Positions 10,872 through 22,490 of a DNA stretch of 64,000 nucleotides are shown one piece after another; position 1 is the first letter of the stretch, and every line of letters begins with the position of its first letter. The notes under the pieces were generated by a model. That model was not told the origin of the DNA, did not search any database, and saw only the letters and a list, made by a program, of their open reading frames with translations. The position numbers were made by a program, and so were the translations under genes. The DNA lies in contig CM067556.1 of the NCBI GenBank assembly GCA_034509755.1, positions 15,027,501 through 15,091,500 on the forward strand, written 5' to 3'. The DNA is from Anisodus tanguticus. Its lineage: Eukaryota; Streptophyta; Magnoliopsida; Solanales; Solanaceae.

Positions 10872-12399
10872 TGTTGGTACTCTATCGTACTTTATAAAGC
10901 AGTACGGGAAGTAATAACTATTACAAATGTTCGAAAGGATAAATAAATGGTCAATCTTCAAAACTGCCGCAAGGGTGTTGTGTCTTGAATCTTGACCACC
11001 TTGCAAAGCCAACGTTGAGAACTGCCGCAAGCTTGTTGTGTCTTCAATCTTGATATCCTGAAATCAAGAAATAACTAAATCTGGATGGTTACAACGTTGT
11101 GTGTTGAGTCGAGGATAGTCCTCTATCCTTAAGACAAGATTGCCCCGTATATATGATTTTACGTTAGCGGACAATAGTCTCCCAAGATAAAACAACACTA
11201 TAATCTCAACACTACAAAGCCAATAGGTTGAGCCTGCCGAAGAAAACAAATATGACTCGACTTGCTGAAGATATGGAATAGGAAGGAAGAGTTTCTCAAT
11301 ACTCTTCTCTTTTGTCTCTGTGTATATAGTGTGTCTCTATAGTGTATATCTTGTGTATACGTGAGGGTTTGGTCACTGTTTTTGACTGATTTTCAGCCAC
11401 TGTTTCGAGCAGTTTTTGCTCACTGATTTGTGCTCTTTTGTGACCGAAAACGCCGTCGTATTTCCCGTCTGTTTTGCTGCTTATTCCAGCTTGTTTTGAG
11501 CCTGTTTTCTGGTTTTTCCAGTCAGTTTTCTGTGTGGTTTTTCTGCCTGTTTTCAGCCTGTTTGTGCACTTTAAAATTGAGCCAATAACTACTCAATATA
11601 TAGCATGCAAGAGGGGCTGTCCAACTGCCAAAAGAAGGCTGTAATGACCATTAAGGAAGGCCACTAAAATAGCCAAGTAATGGCTATTAAGGCCATTGAA
11701 AGAGGCTGCCCAAATGCCCAAGTAATGGGCTGTTAATGGAGAGTTAATCAGCCAAGTAATGGATGGTTAATGCTCCAAAACGCAGTCCAATGGTAGGCAG
11801 AAAAAGTCTCCAGAAATTCTGGGGACCAAACTGTAAATATTGAAACTTCAAGGATCAAACTGTACATATGAAAGAATTCAGGGCCAAACTGTATATATGA
11901 AACTCCAGGGATCAAACTGCACATCTGGCAGAGTTCTCTGGTCCAAAAAGATAATATCAGAAAGTCCCCACAGCCCGTGACCCGAGCCCGAGCCCGAGAC
12001 CGGACCGGACGGGACGGGCGGGCGGCGGTGGCGCGCGTGTGGGCTTAGCCATGAACCCAAACACATCTAGGTCTTCCCTCCTTTAAACACATGGGATACC
12101 CCTTGGGGTCCCAAACCCTTTACCAATTAGAGACTTATATAGAGAGCAATTCTTTCTATTCCCACCGATGTGGTAGATTTGTCCCACACCACATTTCCAT
12201 GTCTCAAACACCTTACTTCGTAGACCAATATCTCTTTCATTTCTCAATGAAATTTGATGATTCTTGGCCCTACGGTCATCTACTCACTTCGTAGATCATG
12301 CATGTGCGAAGAGACAAGGTCTCCAACATGCGGAACACTAGTGTTTAATTCATCAAAGATGGGTGGACGCATCTCCCCGCCAAAGGCAAATTTTCAACA
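10872..12399 (-). repeat. 3' LTR, 1528 bp, of the minus-strand copia
   Basis: Plus-strand ends are TGTTGGTACTC and TTTTCAACA. It contains a degenerate array of 'ggaccaaactgtacatctg' units (about 11820-11940), a GC-rich module rich in CCCGAGCC and CGGACGGG (about 11985-12035), and a TATA-like 'ttatatag' at 12134-12141 whose reverse complement CTATATAA is the likely LTR promoter. Confidence 0.85.
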
Positions 12400-13019
12400 A
12401 TCCCCTCTATGAAAGAGAGATTGTGGCGCACGCACAAGGTGCCTACATTTCAGCAATCTTTCAGCAAAAACGTTATTGCATCAGGAGAGGTAGCTTCCGC
12501 TTTGAACCTTCCCTAGTTGAAACCATCGGACTTACTTACTGCGCGGTGAACGTGATGTCTTGAACCGTCAGTGTTTAGTGTAAGCCAAGACAATGATACC
12601 AACACAATAACTCTTCTTATTCATTTTCCTTCTTACGTTTCTGTCCGTTGTGGCCATGGACACACTTGGATTCTTAAGTGCGTTCATTTGAGGCGGCCAT
12701 CCTCGCACTTAAATAGGTGATCTCCTACAAGGTATCCTGCTATACCCCACTTCTCAAGTGTTAGGAATCATTAAAAGTTTCCCAAAAACCTAACCTCAAC
12801 TGTTGAGGAGCATTACAGATTTTGAAAACTTAACCTTTACCCACACTGCAGATAGCACTTAAAGTCTATCGCGGGAACTGCTTTGGATTTGGTGTTTCTT
12901 TTCAGAAATCACTATCCGAAGTGCTCATGCTTCCACCGAAGCGATCAACTGAAACCTTTACAACTTAGTTTTCCCATTGAACCAAATTACTGGGATCTCC
13001 AGTTCGTAAGGTTGGGTTT
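12400..13019 (-). other. Non-coding 3' internal region of the copia
   Basis: Lies between the end of the pol remnant and the 3' LTR. The minus strand carries the polypurine tract beside the LTR. No reading frame of note. Confidence 0.55.
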
Positions 13020-15230
13020 CCACTGTATTGGTCCATATATTTTGGGTTTTAAGCCCATTCCCCTAGACAGGCAGAACACTTGATCTCTAGGTAGTACCTT
13101 AGTTAGTAAATAAGGAAGTGACACCCGTGATGATCAACTGCCATACGGTCTTATGTCTCTTGACAGATCCTGATAGATATGCCCAGACGCCGTCATCCGT
13201 GTCCTTCCTGAAGCCGACAGGCTAGCCACAGTGTATAACTGCTGAAGACACGGGTTTCTCCCAATAAGGGACGTCCTCTAAGAAGTCGTGAAGTTACTCA
13301 ACTTTTTACATGCTTTGTATAAAGCGATAAACTCCGATTCCATCATGAATCGGCCGATGCAAGTTTGCTTAGAGGATTTTCTAAGAACCACCATACACAT
13401 TTACTTGTGGCTTTGGTGTTCTTCAGATCTGATGTCCAGTTTGCATCACGTGTTCTCTCGAACCGCTGGACATCCGAATACTATAATCCGTAGATAAGCG
13501 AATAATTCGGATATCGTCATATCCGACTTAACGCCTTCTATTGATCATGTATTAAGATCATCGGTGAACCTTAGTTCAACCGATCCGTTTGTAGGACGAT
13601 ACCGTGTCGGTTGTAGTGTGTACAATACATTGAACTACATGTGACCCGAGCATATCGCTCCTTGTCTATAGGGGTGCACCATGATTCCAATCAGTTCTAT
13701 GATTCATATCCATTGGTGGCTTCAACGAGACTGTCAACTATTGACCAGTCCGTTAGATGTCTTAGAAATCCAATTCCTAAAATATCATCTGTGATACCCA
13801 TATCTTTCATATCGAGACTTTGTTTCAATATGATTTTCACTCTCGATCCGTTGGTTTTCCAACCGTTGGCTTTCTAACTTCGAGCCAATGTTTCGTGGTC
13901 GATTCATTGTTTCTTTTTATCCGAACTTTCAGGACCAAAATGTAAACATTTCAGGGACCAAAATGAAAGTTCAGGAAGAGGCCCAACAGTCCAGCAAAAT
14001 CAACTCTGATTCTCTTCTTCCAACTCTCCGGCTGGGAAGGCTAGTTCAACATCCATGCCACGCAAGACTACAATGGCCCTGGATGTTAAGGTACTCACAG
14101 GGGAGCACATTTTACAACCCAAAGGTTCTTTTCCCGGAGGAAGATTAACCATTACATAAGTATGGTTCTATATATGGAATCTATTTCTCTCTTTAGCTTC
14201 TTTCCAAAGCAGCGCTTTTGGAGATAACAATTATTTGTTAATTGTCCGTGGTTCGTTCTCAACCATACAAGCTAGAAGGACTGGAACAAGTCTTTGTCCC
14301 CTCTTTGCTCCGTCTTGGTTCAACATCTAGAATCCCTGAGTTCTGCAGATCTGGAATATTAAGTTCCGGATAGCCGAACTTTCGAGTCTCGAAGATACGG
14401 AACGTCTAGTTCCGGACAATCGAGCCCTCGCGGGTTCTTGTTAACCTTGAGCAATTACTCCTTTTTCCTTTTCCAAGGAAAGTTATCTCCAAAGAATTCA
14501 GCATTCTTTGACGCCAAGAGGCGATCAACACTATCGTTATTTGCAGATCCAGTGGATATGCAATCTACAGTCTTAGGTCGAACTTGACCTGTTTCGGTAG
14601 TCCATCTTTTACCAAGCTACCCCACATAATTTGGGCGTACGGGTTTGCGCTTGGCTAACACCGTTGGATCTAGGTGAGAAATGAACAGTCGTTTAATAAC
14701 GATGCTTCACATTCTCCCCCTCTATCACTACGAATTTCTCAATCCGTAGGCTTAGTTGATTTTCAACTTCTGCTTTGTAGCGCTTATCTGCTTCAACAAT
14801 TTCATCTTTGCTTTTCAACAAACAAAGGATATTATACGGTGTACCATCATTAATGAAGATCACAACGTACTTGTCTCCCCCCTCTATTTTATATAAACTT
14901 CAAATCACCCAAGTAGGTATGACTAAGTTCTAGAGGAGCGGTGCTTCTTTCGCTATTCCCTTGACGGAATTTGGAAAGGTGATTTTGCCTCTTCGCCTAC
15001 CTCACATTCATTTTGAGGGTTTATGTCGAAAGAAGGCAACAATCTCAACTTCGCTAGCTTTTGAATGACTTGTTATTTAACGTGTCTTAATCTATGATGG
15101 CATAGATGCACGGATTACAAATATATCATTCATATGGCTACAGACATACTGTACCATTCTTAGTTATTACAGACCTGTTGGACTAGTCTCAAACCAGCTT
15201 GACCAACAACGTCCCTTAAACTAAGTTAGG
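13020..15230 (-). pseudogene. Copia integrase-RT-RNase H remnant
   Basis: Minus-strand translation in shifting frames shows copia pol motifs in order. Near 14720-15130 is an integrase part, with a decayed zinc segment and 'YKAEVENQL'-like text. At 14200-14640 is the integrase-RT linker ('NAEFFGDNFPWKRK'). Around 13750-13810 is the C-terminal RT motif ('SLDMKDMGITDDILGI'). Near 13350-13460 is RNase H ('NWTSDLKNTKATS', 'KQTCIGRFMMESEFIALYKA'). It ends near 13030 with 'GMGLKPK'. Many stops and frameshifts are present, and the central RT domain is largely unrecognisable. Such a polyprotein would integrate and replicate the element. The motifs fit a Tnt1-annotated copia lineage, but I do not assign it further. 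Confidence 0.75.
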
Positions 15231-15263
15231 GATATGTATCACCTCATCTTAGAGTGATCCCCA

Positions 15264-15716
15264 TCCGTGATCCGTGACCCGTGACCCGTGACCCGTGACC
15301 CGTGACCCGTGACCCGTGACCGAGACCGGACGGGACGGGCGGCGGCGGCGCGCGTGTGGGCTTAGCCATGAACCCAAACACATCTAGGTCTTCCCTCCTT
15401 TAAACACATGGGATACCCCTTGGGGTCCCAAACCCTTTACCAATTAGAGACTTATATAGAGAGCAATTCTTCCTATTCCCACCGATGTGGTAGATTTGTC
15501 CCACACCACATTTCCATGTCTCAAACACCTTACTTCGTAGACCAATATCTCTTTCATTTCTCAATGAAATTTGACGATTCTTGGCCCTACGGTCATCTAC
15601 TCACTTCGTAGATCATGCATGTGCGAAGAGACAAGGTCTCCAACATGCGGAACACTAGTGTTTAATTCATCAAAGATGGGTGGACGCATCTCCCCGCCAA
15701 AGGCAAATTTCCAACA
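15264..15716 (-). repeat. Truncated 5' LTR with a (gtgaccc)n array
   Basis: From about 15320 to 15716 it is almost identical to 11985-12399. Its left edge is a pure 7-bp microsatellite, 'gtgaccc' repeated about seven times (15273-15320), where the other LTR has 'gacccgagcccgagccc'. The rest of the LTR and the PBS are missing. The break therefore coincides with the expanded microsatellite. Confidence 0.75.
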
Positions 15717-15721
15717 ATACG

Positions 15722-16214
15722 TAGTTGTAGATTCGTACTGGCAGGAAAAAAGATTTTTTGTTTGATTAACATAATCCTTAGGTCCCAAAAGGGCCACCAC
15801 AAAGTAATCATTCACAAAGCATTGGTAGTAAGCAAAAAAGGAACTCTTTCGGTGACAAAAGAAGAGAAAGCTATTCAAGATTGGGAATACGTTATTATAG
15901 AAAATGAACGAATCAGGGGCTAAGGCAAAAGTCCAAATATGATTTTGACATAACTCAGTAATTTTTACTTATATAATATATCAAAATTATAATATACAAT
16001 TCAGAATTTAATTATTAACTCTTGAAGTTATTGTTCTAAAATTTAAAATTTATAAAGTTAAAATCTTTGTTTAGCTCTGGACTTCAACGAACTGAGTACA
16101 TTTTTTTACACTAAAAAGTGAGTGACAAAAAGAAAAAGAGAAAAAACAACCGCACAGTCCTTTTCTCCCCCTGGTCTAGGGCAAATATATTAAAAGATAA
16201 TTGAAGTGAGATAC
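15722..16214. other. Intergenic AT-rich DNA
   Basis: No gene recognised; an AT-rich spacer between two retrotransposons. Confidence 0.5.
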
Positions 16215-16234
16215 TACTCCCTTCGTTTTAAATT

Positions 16235-17141
16235 TGTTAAGGTTGGGTTTGGTGTTGTGACATTTGACCCAACATATCTTTTGAAGTATTGATTTAAATG
16301 CATAAAAATGTTGGGACAAATGTCGTAACATTCGGACCAACACCTTCGAAAAACAGTTTTGTCTTACTTCACGGTAAGCAACAATATTTTACTGTGAGGT
16401 AAAAATGACTTAGGCATAGTGAATTTGAGCTGTGTAAAATGTGGGAGAACGAGTCAAAGCTTGGGGAAGAAGCCGAGTAAGGAACAAGTCAAAGTTGAGA
16501 TTTTCACTCCTTAATCATCTACCACAAGCTGCCCCATATTTTCCTCAACTTCCACAACTGATCGATGAGTATTTCAAGGGAACTCTCTACTATAAATAGA
16601 GAGGCCACAACAGTGAATCGAGTATCCAGAATCAGATTGCAAAAATACCAAGAGAGCTCTCGGGATTTCATCTCAGAAATCTGAATCACAAGTGTTGCCT
16701 GAGTGTGCCGACAACATTCTGTCCAACATTACAATTGTTGTTTAGATTCTAGATTAGTTTTGTATGAAACGATTGTAATGAGAGGTTGTCTATGTCTACT
16801 CAGTTAGATTTTCCAGGCAGAAGTCATATGCGACTTCAACTTTTAATTCCTTTCTGTTTTATCTTGTAAATCTGTAAAGAAAGGAATTTATATATTTGTA
16901 TATAATACATATACAATACATTTGGTCATTGACCATCATAAGTTATATAATATATATAACTTATAAAAATTTAAACCTTTGTGTTCTTTATTTTTCCGCT
17001 GCATTTTACTCTTAAAGGTTTTCTGTTTTATCAAGTGTTGTCACTGGTGTCGGACGACATTGTCACCGACATTCGAAAACTGTACGTGCAGTCGATTGAA
17101 TTCTGTTCATCTTGTTTTTATTTGATCTGCAGCTCCCTTCA
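16235..17141 (+). repeat. 5' LTR of the Sirevirus-like element
   Basis: Starts TGTTAAGG and ends CCCTTCA. It contains a clear TATA box, 'ctactataaatagag' (TATAAATA at 16591-16598), likely the element's promoter, and an imperfect palindrome around 'cattgaccatcataagttatataatatatataactta' near 16925-16965. The 3' LTR differs at scattered positions only. Confidence 0.85.
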
Positions 17142-17143
17142 AG

Positions 17144-17156
17144 TGGTATCAGAGCC
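17144..17156 (+). other. Primer-binding site (initiator-Met tRNA)
   Basis: TGGTATCAGAGCC two bases after the LTR end matches the usual plant copia PBS, complementary to the 3' end of initiator methionine tRNA. Confidence 0.9.
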
Positions 17157-17264
17157 AACACTTAACACAATAAGTGTTTGGTCTTGTTATTTCAAGCTAT
17201 GGATCCGATAAACACTTAACAGAAGGTATGTAAGGATAATGTTGGTGAAAATGTCGACCCAACA

Positions 17265-17921
17265 TTATATCGATCTATGATAGGTAGTATTCTTTATCTT
17301 ACTGCTAGTCGTCCCGATATTATGTTTAGTGTTTGCGTTTGCGCATGATTTAAAGCATGTCCCAAAATATCTCACTTAAATAACGTGAAACGTATCATTC
17401 GATATGTAGCCGACACATGTGAGTTGGAAATTTGGTATTCTAAAGACACTAATCCTAACTTAATAGGATTTAGTGACTCGAATTGGGCTGTAGATGTGGA
17501 TGATAGGAAAAGCACAAGTGGATGATGTTTTTATCTTGGCAATAACATTGTTCATGGTATAGTCGTAAATAAAACAATGTCTCACTTTCAACTGCTGAAT
17601 ATGAATATGTAGCAGCTGGAAGTTGTTGTTCTCAATTGATTTGTTTAAGACACATGTTAAACAACTATGGATTTACTAGCAACATTTTGATTTTGTACTA
17701 TGACAATTTGAGTTCTATAAATATTTCCAAAAATCTAGTTCAGCACTCACGTACAAAACATATTGATATTAGACATCAATTTTTAAGAGATTTAGTTGAA
17801 AAATAGCTAGTTCAAATTGAACATGTTGACACTCTTCATCAACTAGCTGATATTTTTACAAAAGCTTTGGACCATGAGAGATTTTCGAGTTTGAAGAAAT
17901 CTCTTGGTCTTTGTAATCTCT
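17265..17921 (+). pseudogene. Copia RT tail and RNase H remnant
   Basis: Translation in shifting frames gives 'YRSMIGSILYLTASRPDI' (the RT end), then RNase H text: 'IGFSDSNWAVDVDDRKSTSG', 'LSTAEYEYVAAGSCCSQLI', 'NLVQHSRTKHIDIRHQFLRD' and 'QLADIFTKALDHERF'. These match the conserved RNase H/tail of Sirevirus-type copia pol. At least three stops and a one-base frameshift near 17570 are present, so it is dead. RNase H normally degrades the RNA strand during reverse transcription. Confidence 0.85.
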
Positions 17922-18766
17922 AAAAACAAGGCATTTTTGGTGAATGTCGGCTGAAACATTGTCTAACATTTCGGTTGACATTTACCTATGTTATATCACT
18001 AACTGATTATTATTGTTGTATGGCGCATAACTTTTGGTCACTCAAGCATGATCCTTCAATAAGAATATATTTTCAAAGTGATACCGTTCTCTGCGATGAT
18101 ATATATATATATATCATAAAAATGGAGTATCAAAATAAGGCAAAGCCTTTACAAATATTTGACAACTGTAAAAAATGGGCAAAGCCCTTGAAAAGATACC
18201 GTTCCTATTCTATAGGAGTATCGAGCGCTTCAAAAGAATTTTTGAGAATATTAAATAAGTATTCTTATTTTTGACACGAAAAACCCATTTGTATGTGTTT
18301 TATGATTAGATCAAGGACACAATGGGAAACTGTTACATTGGTCCAGTGGTCAAACTCATAAAATACGTATAAAATGTGTCTTGATGTGTTGCCAAAACGA
18401 AAAATTCTTGTGCGATCAAAATACTTGTGTTGTCCAAAATGTTGCCAACATTGTTGTTGACATTTTTAGAATGTGATATGTGTTGGGATGTTGTGCTTAT
18501 CTGATCGTTGAATTATCGGATTGTTACTCCCTATTTTTATGCCTTGTTTTAATTTCAAACTTTAAAATGATAAGATTAAATTGAATTTCTACCGTGATCC
18601 CAAAATTTTAGGTGTAAGTTATTAGATAAATCTGAAACTCCTAGAACTAAGAAATTTTCGTTGCTTAGAAAGGTTTGTCATGTATATAAATATTCCTTTC
18701 ATTTGCTTTTTTTTTTTTATCATTTCCGATTTTCCCTAAAAATATATTAAAAAAAAGAAAAATCAC
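17922..18766 (+). other. Spacer between pol and the third ORF
   Basis: AT-rich, no conserved motif. It carries repeated 'tgttg(a/g)cattt' and 'acattgt' words of the kind also found in the LTRs and third ORF of this element. Confidence 0.5.
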
Positions 18767-18890
18767 ATCACACCTCGGGTATAACCCTACCTACCCGATT
18801 GAATCATCACCATTCCAAACTCCATTCTCAATCTTACACCCTAAATTTCCAAAATCTTCTCCAAAAAATTCACCATTGGAAACCTTTTCA

Positions 18891-20407
18891 ATGTCAACAC
18901 CAATGTCAGCCAACACTCCGACCAACACCCCAATGAGTACTAGCCCTACTATAAACACTAAATTGTCTGAGCAAAATGAACTGCAGTAACCCTGCCGATT
19001 ATCTTCTTTACCATCCACATAGGACCTGTCCAAAGCTATAGTATTTAAAGGTTTAGATGAACCTTTAGACATTAGCTACCCATGTGATGACAACAATCAA
19101 GTAGATGTTGATGAAACATCTTATATTTCAGCATTGGGTAAAAGACCAAGATCATCCACCTTCCCTACTCGTCGAACGAGTAGAATGATTGAGAGAACAG
19201 TTCGTAAAGAGCCGAGAAACAAAAGGTCCAGATTTGATACATCTATACCTGCTTGCTCGAGCAGTGACGGTGACGACACAGACTTTGTGCTCTCAACTGA
19301 AGAGAGTGAAGAAGAACCAATTGCTTTGTACCGCAAAATGTGTCTCAAGAAAACGAGGAAGTTCCTGATGAAACTCCACTGAAGAAATTCTTTCCAAAGG
19401 GAATTCTTAGATATGCCAAATTGAGTGCTGCTCCGAATGTTGCCACTGATGACTCAACATCTCAGGCAATATTTTAGTCAACATCAGAAGAGACACAAAC
19501 ACCAACATCCTCCAGCAAAATCGAATATGATTCAAACCTTGAGGTATCTATCTACTCAAACAAATTCTATTCTAAAACTAATTATGATAATTGGGACTGG
19601 TACAAGAATAGAGTTACTAGGTCTGAAAAAGTATTAGACATTGCCTCTTGTTCAGAATATGGTTTGGTAGAGTTCTTAAAAGAAAGACAGCTCCTAGGAT
19701 CTGTTACTGAGAAAGAACCGTATGTTGATAAAATAGTCATGTTGTTTTATGCTAATTTGAGCTCTGCTATAGAGGATACGTCATCGAAGAAATTTGGGAA
19801 GGTATATCTCTATAACAGAGTATATTTTTTCACACATGTTATAAAGAAATGTTTGGGATTAAATGCTGAGGAGAATGTTAGAGAAGTAGACCCTGCAGTG
19901 GACAATAGAGATGAAGTAATTGAGTACCTCACAGGAGGTATAATGCATAAGTGGATCTCTAGATGTTCAGCCTCTAAACTAACAACCCTGTTTGCAAGCC
20001 TTCACAAAATTGATATACACAATTGGCTTCCTTCAATGAATGAGTCAATTGTAACTATAGAACAAGCCACTTTGCTGTATAAAATTGGAAAGGGTTTGAG
20101 AGTTGATCTGGGCAAAATGATCTTTCATCAAGTTGCCAACTTGGCACAAAAAGAATCAACCTCAATCCTCTCTTATCCCTTTCTGATACACAAAGTTTTA
20201 ACTACCCAAGGTCTTAATTCTAAGAGAGATGACACATTAGGAAAAGCTTCTGAACTGTACACAGTAAACAAAGCAGTTTTGAAGAGTAGAGACAAAGTCA
20301 TCGCTATACCCTGGAAAATGAAAGGAAATAGTGCAGATGTTGACAACAATGTCACCAACATTCTTGGAAACACTGGTCCAAGACAGTCTCTAATATCTAC
20401 TGAATGA
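18891..20407 (+). pseudogene. Envelope-like / 'putative plant transposon protein' third ORF
   Basis: Downstream of RNase H and upstream of the polypurine tract lies a long broken coding region. It starts at an ATG near 18891 (Ser/Thr/Pro-rich, 'MSTPMSANTPTNTPMST'), has an Arg/Lys-rich segment at 19134-19250, and an acidic stretch 'TEESEEE'. A frameshift near 19340 and a stop near 19477 follow, then a better-preserved part ending in a 247-codon open frame (19664-20407). That part holds 'IDIHNWLPSMNESIVTIEQA' and 'YPFLIHKVLTTQ', typical of the domain annotated as putative plant transposon or envelope-like protein next to Sirevirus pol genes. No clear membrane segment is visible. Its role is unknown, and calling it an envelope is tradition rather than evidence. 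After the TGA at 20405-20407 a similar frame continues to about 20695. Confidence 0.65.
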
Positions 20408-21017
20408 CTTGTGAATCAAATTACAAAGATCAACCAACAAATCTCTGGGGTTGATGTTGTGAGAAATGCTCTGATTCAAGCTAGAGACCATTTCATGCTG
20501 CTGCTTTCTTCACAAAAGGGGAAGAAAATGATGCTACTGAAGCCAAGGGAAGCATAGAAAGAGTTGGTGCTAATGCAGGGGGAGCTGAGGAAGAAGGCTA
20601 GAGGTTGTTGTTCTATGCAGATAAGCAGTTATGCAGGAGTAGAAAATTGTTGCTGCTGCTGTATGATGAGTTAGGAAGAGCTGTTGCTACTGGTTGAGGG
20701 TCGTGAATGTTGCTCAATCTGAGCAGTTAACTGTTCGACATAATGGATATTGATTTATGTGGACAATGAAATATTTCTTTTTATGGTCTATATATAAATC
20801 AATATAAGTGGATGATATGTATATATTTGCTAACATCTTTCTTATTTTCTAATCCTATGAATCGGTACACGCATGATTACTTGAAAGCCATCGAAGGTTA
20901 AGGGGGATCATAACATTGATATTATTGATCACAAATGTCGGACAACATTTGTCTCAATATCCTAAGTCAGTTTAGGTTTGTAATGAGTTTTGTGAAGAAA
21001 GGCAAAAAGGGGAAGAT

Positions 21018-21926
21018 TGTTAATGTTGGATTTGGTGTTGTGACATTTGACCCAACATATCTTCCGAAGTGCTGATTTGAATGCATAAAAATGTTGGGAC
21101 AAATGTCGTAACATTCGGACCAACATCTTTAAAAAACAATTTTGTCTTACTTCACGGTAAGCAGTAATATTTTACTGTGAGGTAAAAATGACTTAGGCGT
21201 GGTGAATTGGAGCTGTGTAAAATGTGGGAGAACGAGTCAAAGCTTGAGGAAGAAGTCGAGTAAGGATCAAGTCAAAGTTGTTGAGATTTTCACTCCTTAA
21301 TCATCTACCACAAGCTGCCCCATCTTTTCCTCAATTTCCACAACTGATCGATGAACCTTTCAAGGGAACTCTCTACTATAAATAGAGAGGCCACAACAGT
21401 GAATCGAGTATCCAGAATCAGATTGCAAAAATACCAAGAGAGCTCTAGGAATTTCATCTCAGAAATCTGGATCACAAGTGTTGTCTGAGTGTGTCGACAA
21501 CATTCTGTTCAACATTACAATTGTTGTTTAGATTCTAGATTAGTTTTGTATGAAGCGATTGTAATGAGAGGTTGTCTATGTCTACTTAGTTAGATTTTTC
21601 AGGCAGAAGTCATATGCGACTTCAACTTTTAATTTCTTTCCGTTTTATCTTGTAAATCTGTAAAGAAAGAAATTTGTATATTTGTATGTAATACATATAC
21701 AATACATTTGGTCATTGACCATCATAAGTTATATAATATATATAACTTATGAAAATTTAAACATTTGTGTTCTTTATTTTTCTGCTGCATTTTACTCTTA
21801 AAGGTTTTCTCTTTTATCAAGTGTTGTCACTGGTGTCGGACGACATTGTCACCGACATTCGAAAACTGTACGTGTAGTCGATTGAATTTTGTTCATCTTA
21901 TTTTATTTGATATGTAGCTCCCTTCA
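21018..21926 (+). repeat. 3' LTR of the Sirevirus-like element
   Basis: Starts TGTTAATG immediately after the polypurine tract and ends CCCTTCA before the AAATT duplication. Collinear with 16235-17141, with scattered substitutions and small indels. Confidence 0.85.
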
Positions 21927-22148
21927 AAATTATTTGTCATTTTTTTTTAGTTTACAAGCCTCTTAAAAGTTAATTAAAATTTGATCTACATTATTCTTAT
22001 TTATATCTAAGTTATAATCTCTCTCCATTAAATATTTATTTTATTTATGTGTTATCTTCATTAATGACAAAGGATAAAATAATAAATAATTAATTAATTA
22101 TTCCTTAAACTTTTAAAGTAAAAAATAATTCGAGATAATTTTTTCTAG

Positions 22149-22482
22149 TAATCACAGTAAATAATCTTAAGTACTATGCCTTTTAAATAACTTTACACTA
22201 TTGAATTTTTTTCGAAATATATTTATTGGAATAGGATTTATGATCTTGCCTCAAAGTTTGTAAAAGGAGTTGATCATGGGGTCCCAAAAGATATCATTTG
22301 GTGATCTCTTTGCTATCTCTCTCAATCTTAAAGGATTTTGATAAAGCTAGCATTCATTCTCGATTTCAATTTTGCTTCTTTCTCAAGAGTTTAATAATCC
22401 CATTAAAGATAACGCAGTCATTCAATTTGCCCAAGGCTTTTACTTTAGTCTTTAATTTCAAGGATCCTTATAGGATCAACTA
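22149..22482. other. Intergenic DNA
   Basis: Nothing recognised between the MITE remnant and the hAT element. Confidence 0.5.
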
Positions 22483-22490
22483 GACCAAAT

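Larger units (their letters stand above)
10872..15716 (-). mobile_element. Decayed Ty1-copia element, minus strand
   Basis: A full LTR (10872-12399) and a truncated LTR (15264-15716) flank an internal region with degenerate copia pol on the minus strand. The element reads right to left. On the minus strand a purine tract (AGAGGGGAT) directly precedes the LTR at 12399, making that the 3' LTR. The 5' LTR has lost its downstream part together with the PBS, gag and protease. Shared LTR portions are nearly identical by eye. The flanks ATAAG (10867-10871) and ATACG (15717-15721) are a one-mismatch target duplication. The same LTR family supplies four solo LTRs further right. Confidence 0.8.
16235..21926 (+). 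mobile_element. Sirevirus-like Ty1-copia with a third (env-like) ORF
   Basis: Two LTRs (907 and 909 bp) flank an internal region with a perfect PBS (TGGTATCAGAGCC, from 17144) and a polypurine tract AAAAAGGGGAAGA just before 21018. The perfect target duplication is AAATT (16230-16234 and 21927-21931). Gag, protease, integrase and most of RT are missing: RT/RNase H tail sequence starts within 130 bp of the PBS. Downstream of RNase H is about 850 bp of spacer and then a large broken ORF. The RNase H motifs and the extra 3' ORF point to the Sirevirus lineage. It is non-autonomous as it stands. Confidence 0.8.
16217..22148. mobile_element. Stowaway-like MITE split by a Sirevirus
   Basis: Left of the Sirevirus the sequence reads 'ta-ctcccttcgttttaaatt' and right of it 'aaattatttgtcat', reconstructing a CTCCCTCCGT-type terminus with the usual 'caaattatttgtc' continuation. 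The MITE body then runs about 220 bp (21927-22148). Compare the intact MITE at 51809-52083, which shares internal words ('agataaataaagtaggtc'-like and reversed forms). The right terminus is degenerate, so that boundary is approximate. Confidence 0.5.

Noticed and set aside
15264..15320. Possible CRISPR or satellite array
   Set aside because: It is a 7-bp microsatellite inside an LTR, without spacers, in plant nuclear DNA.
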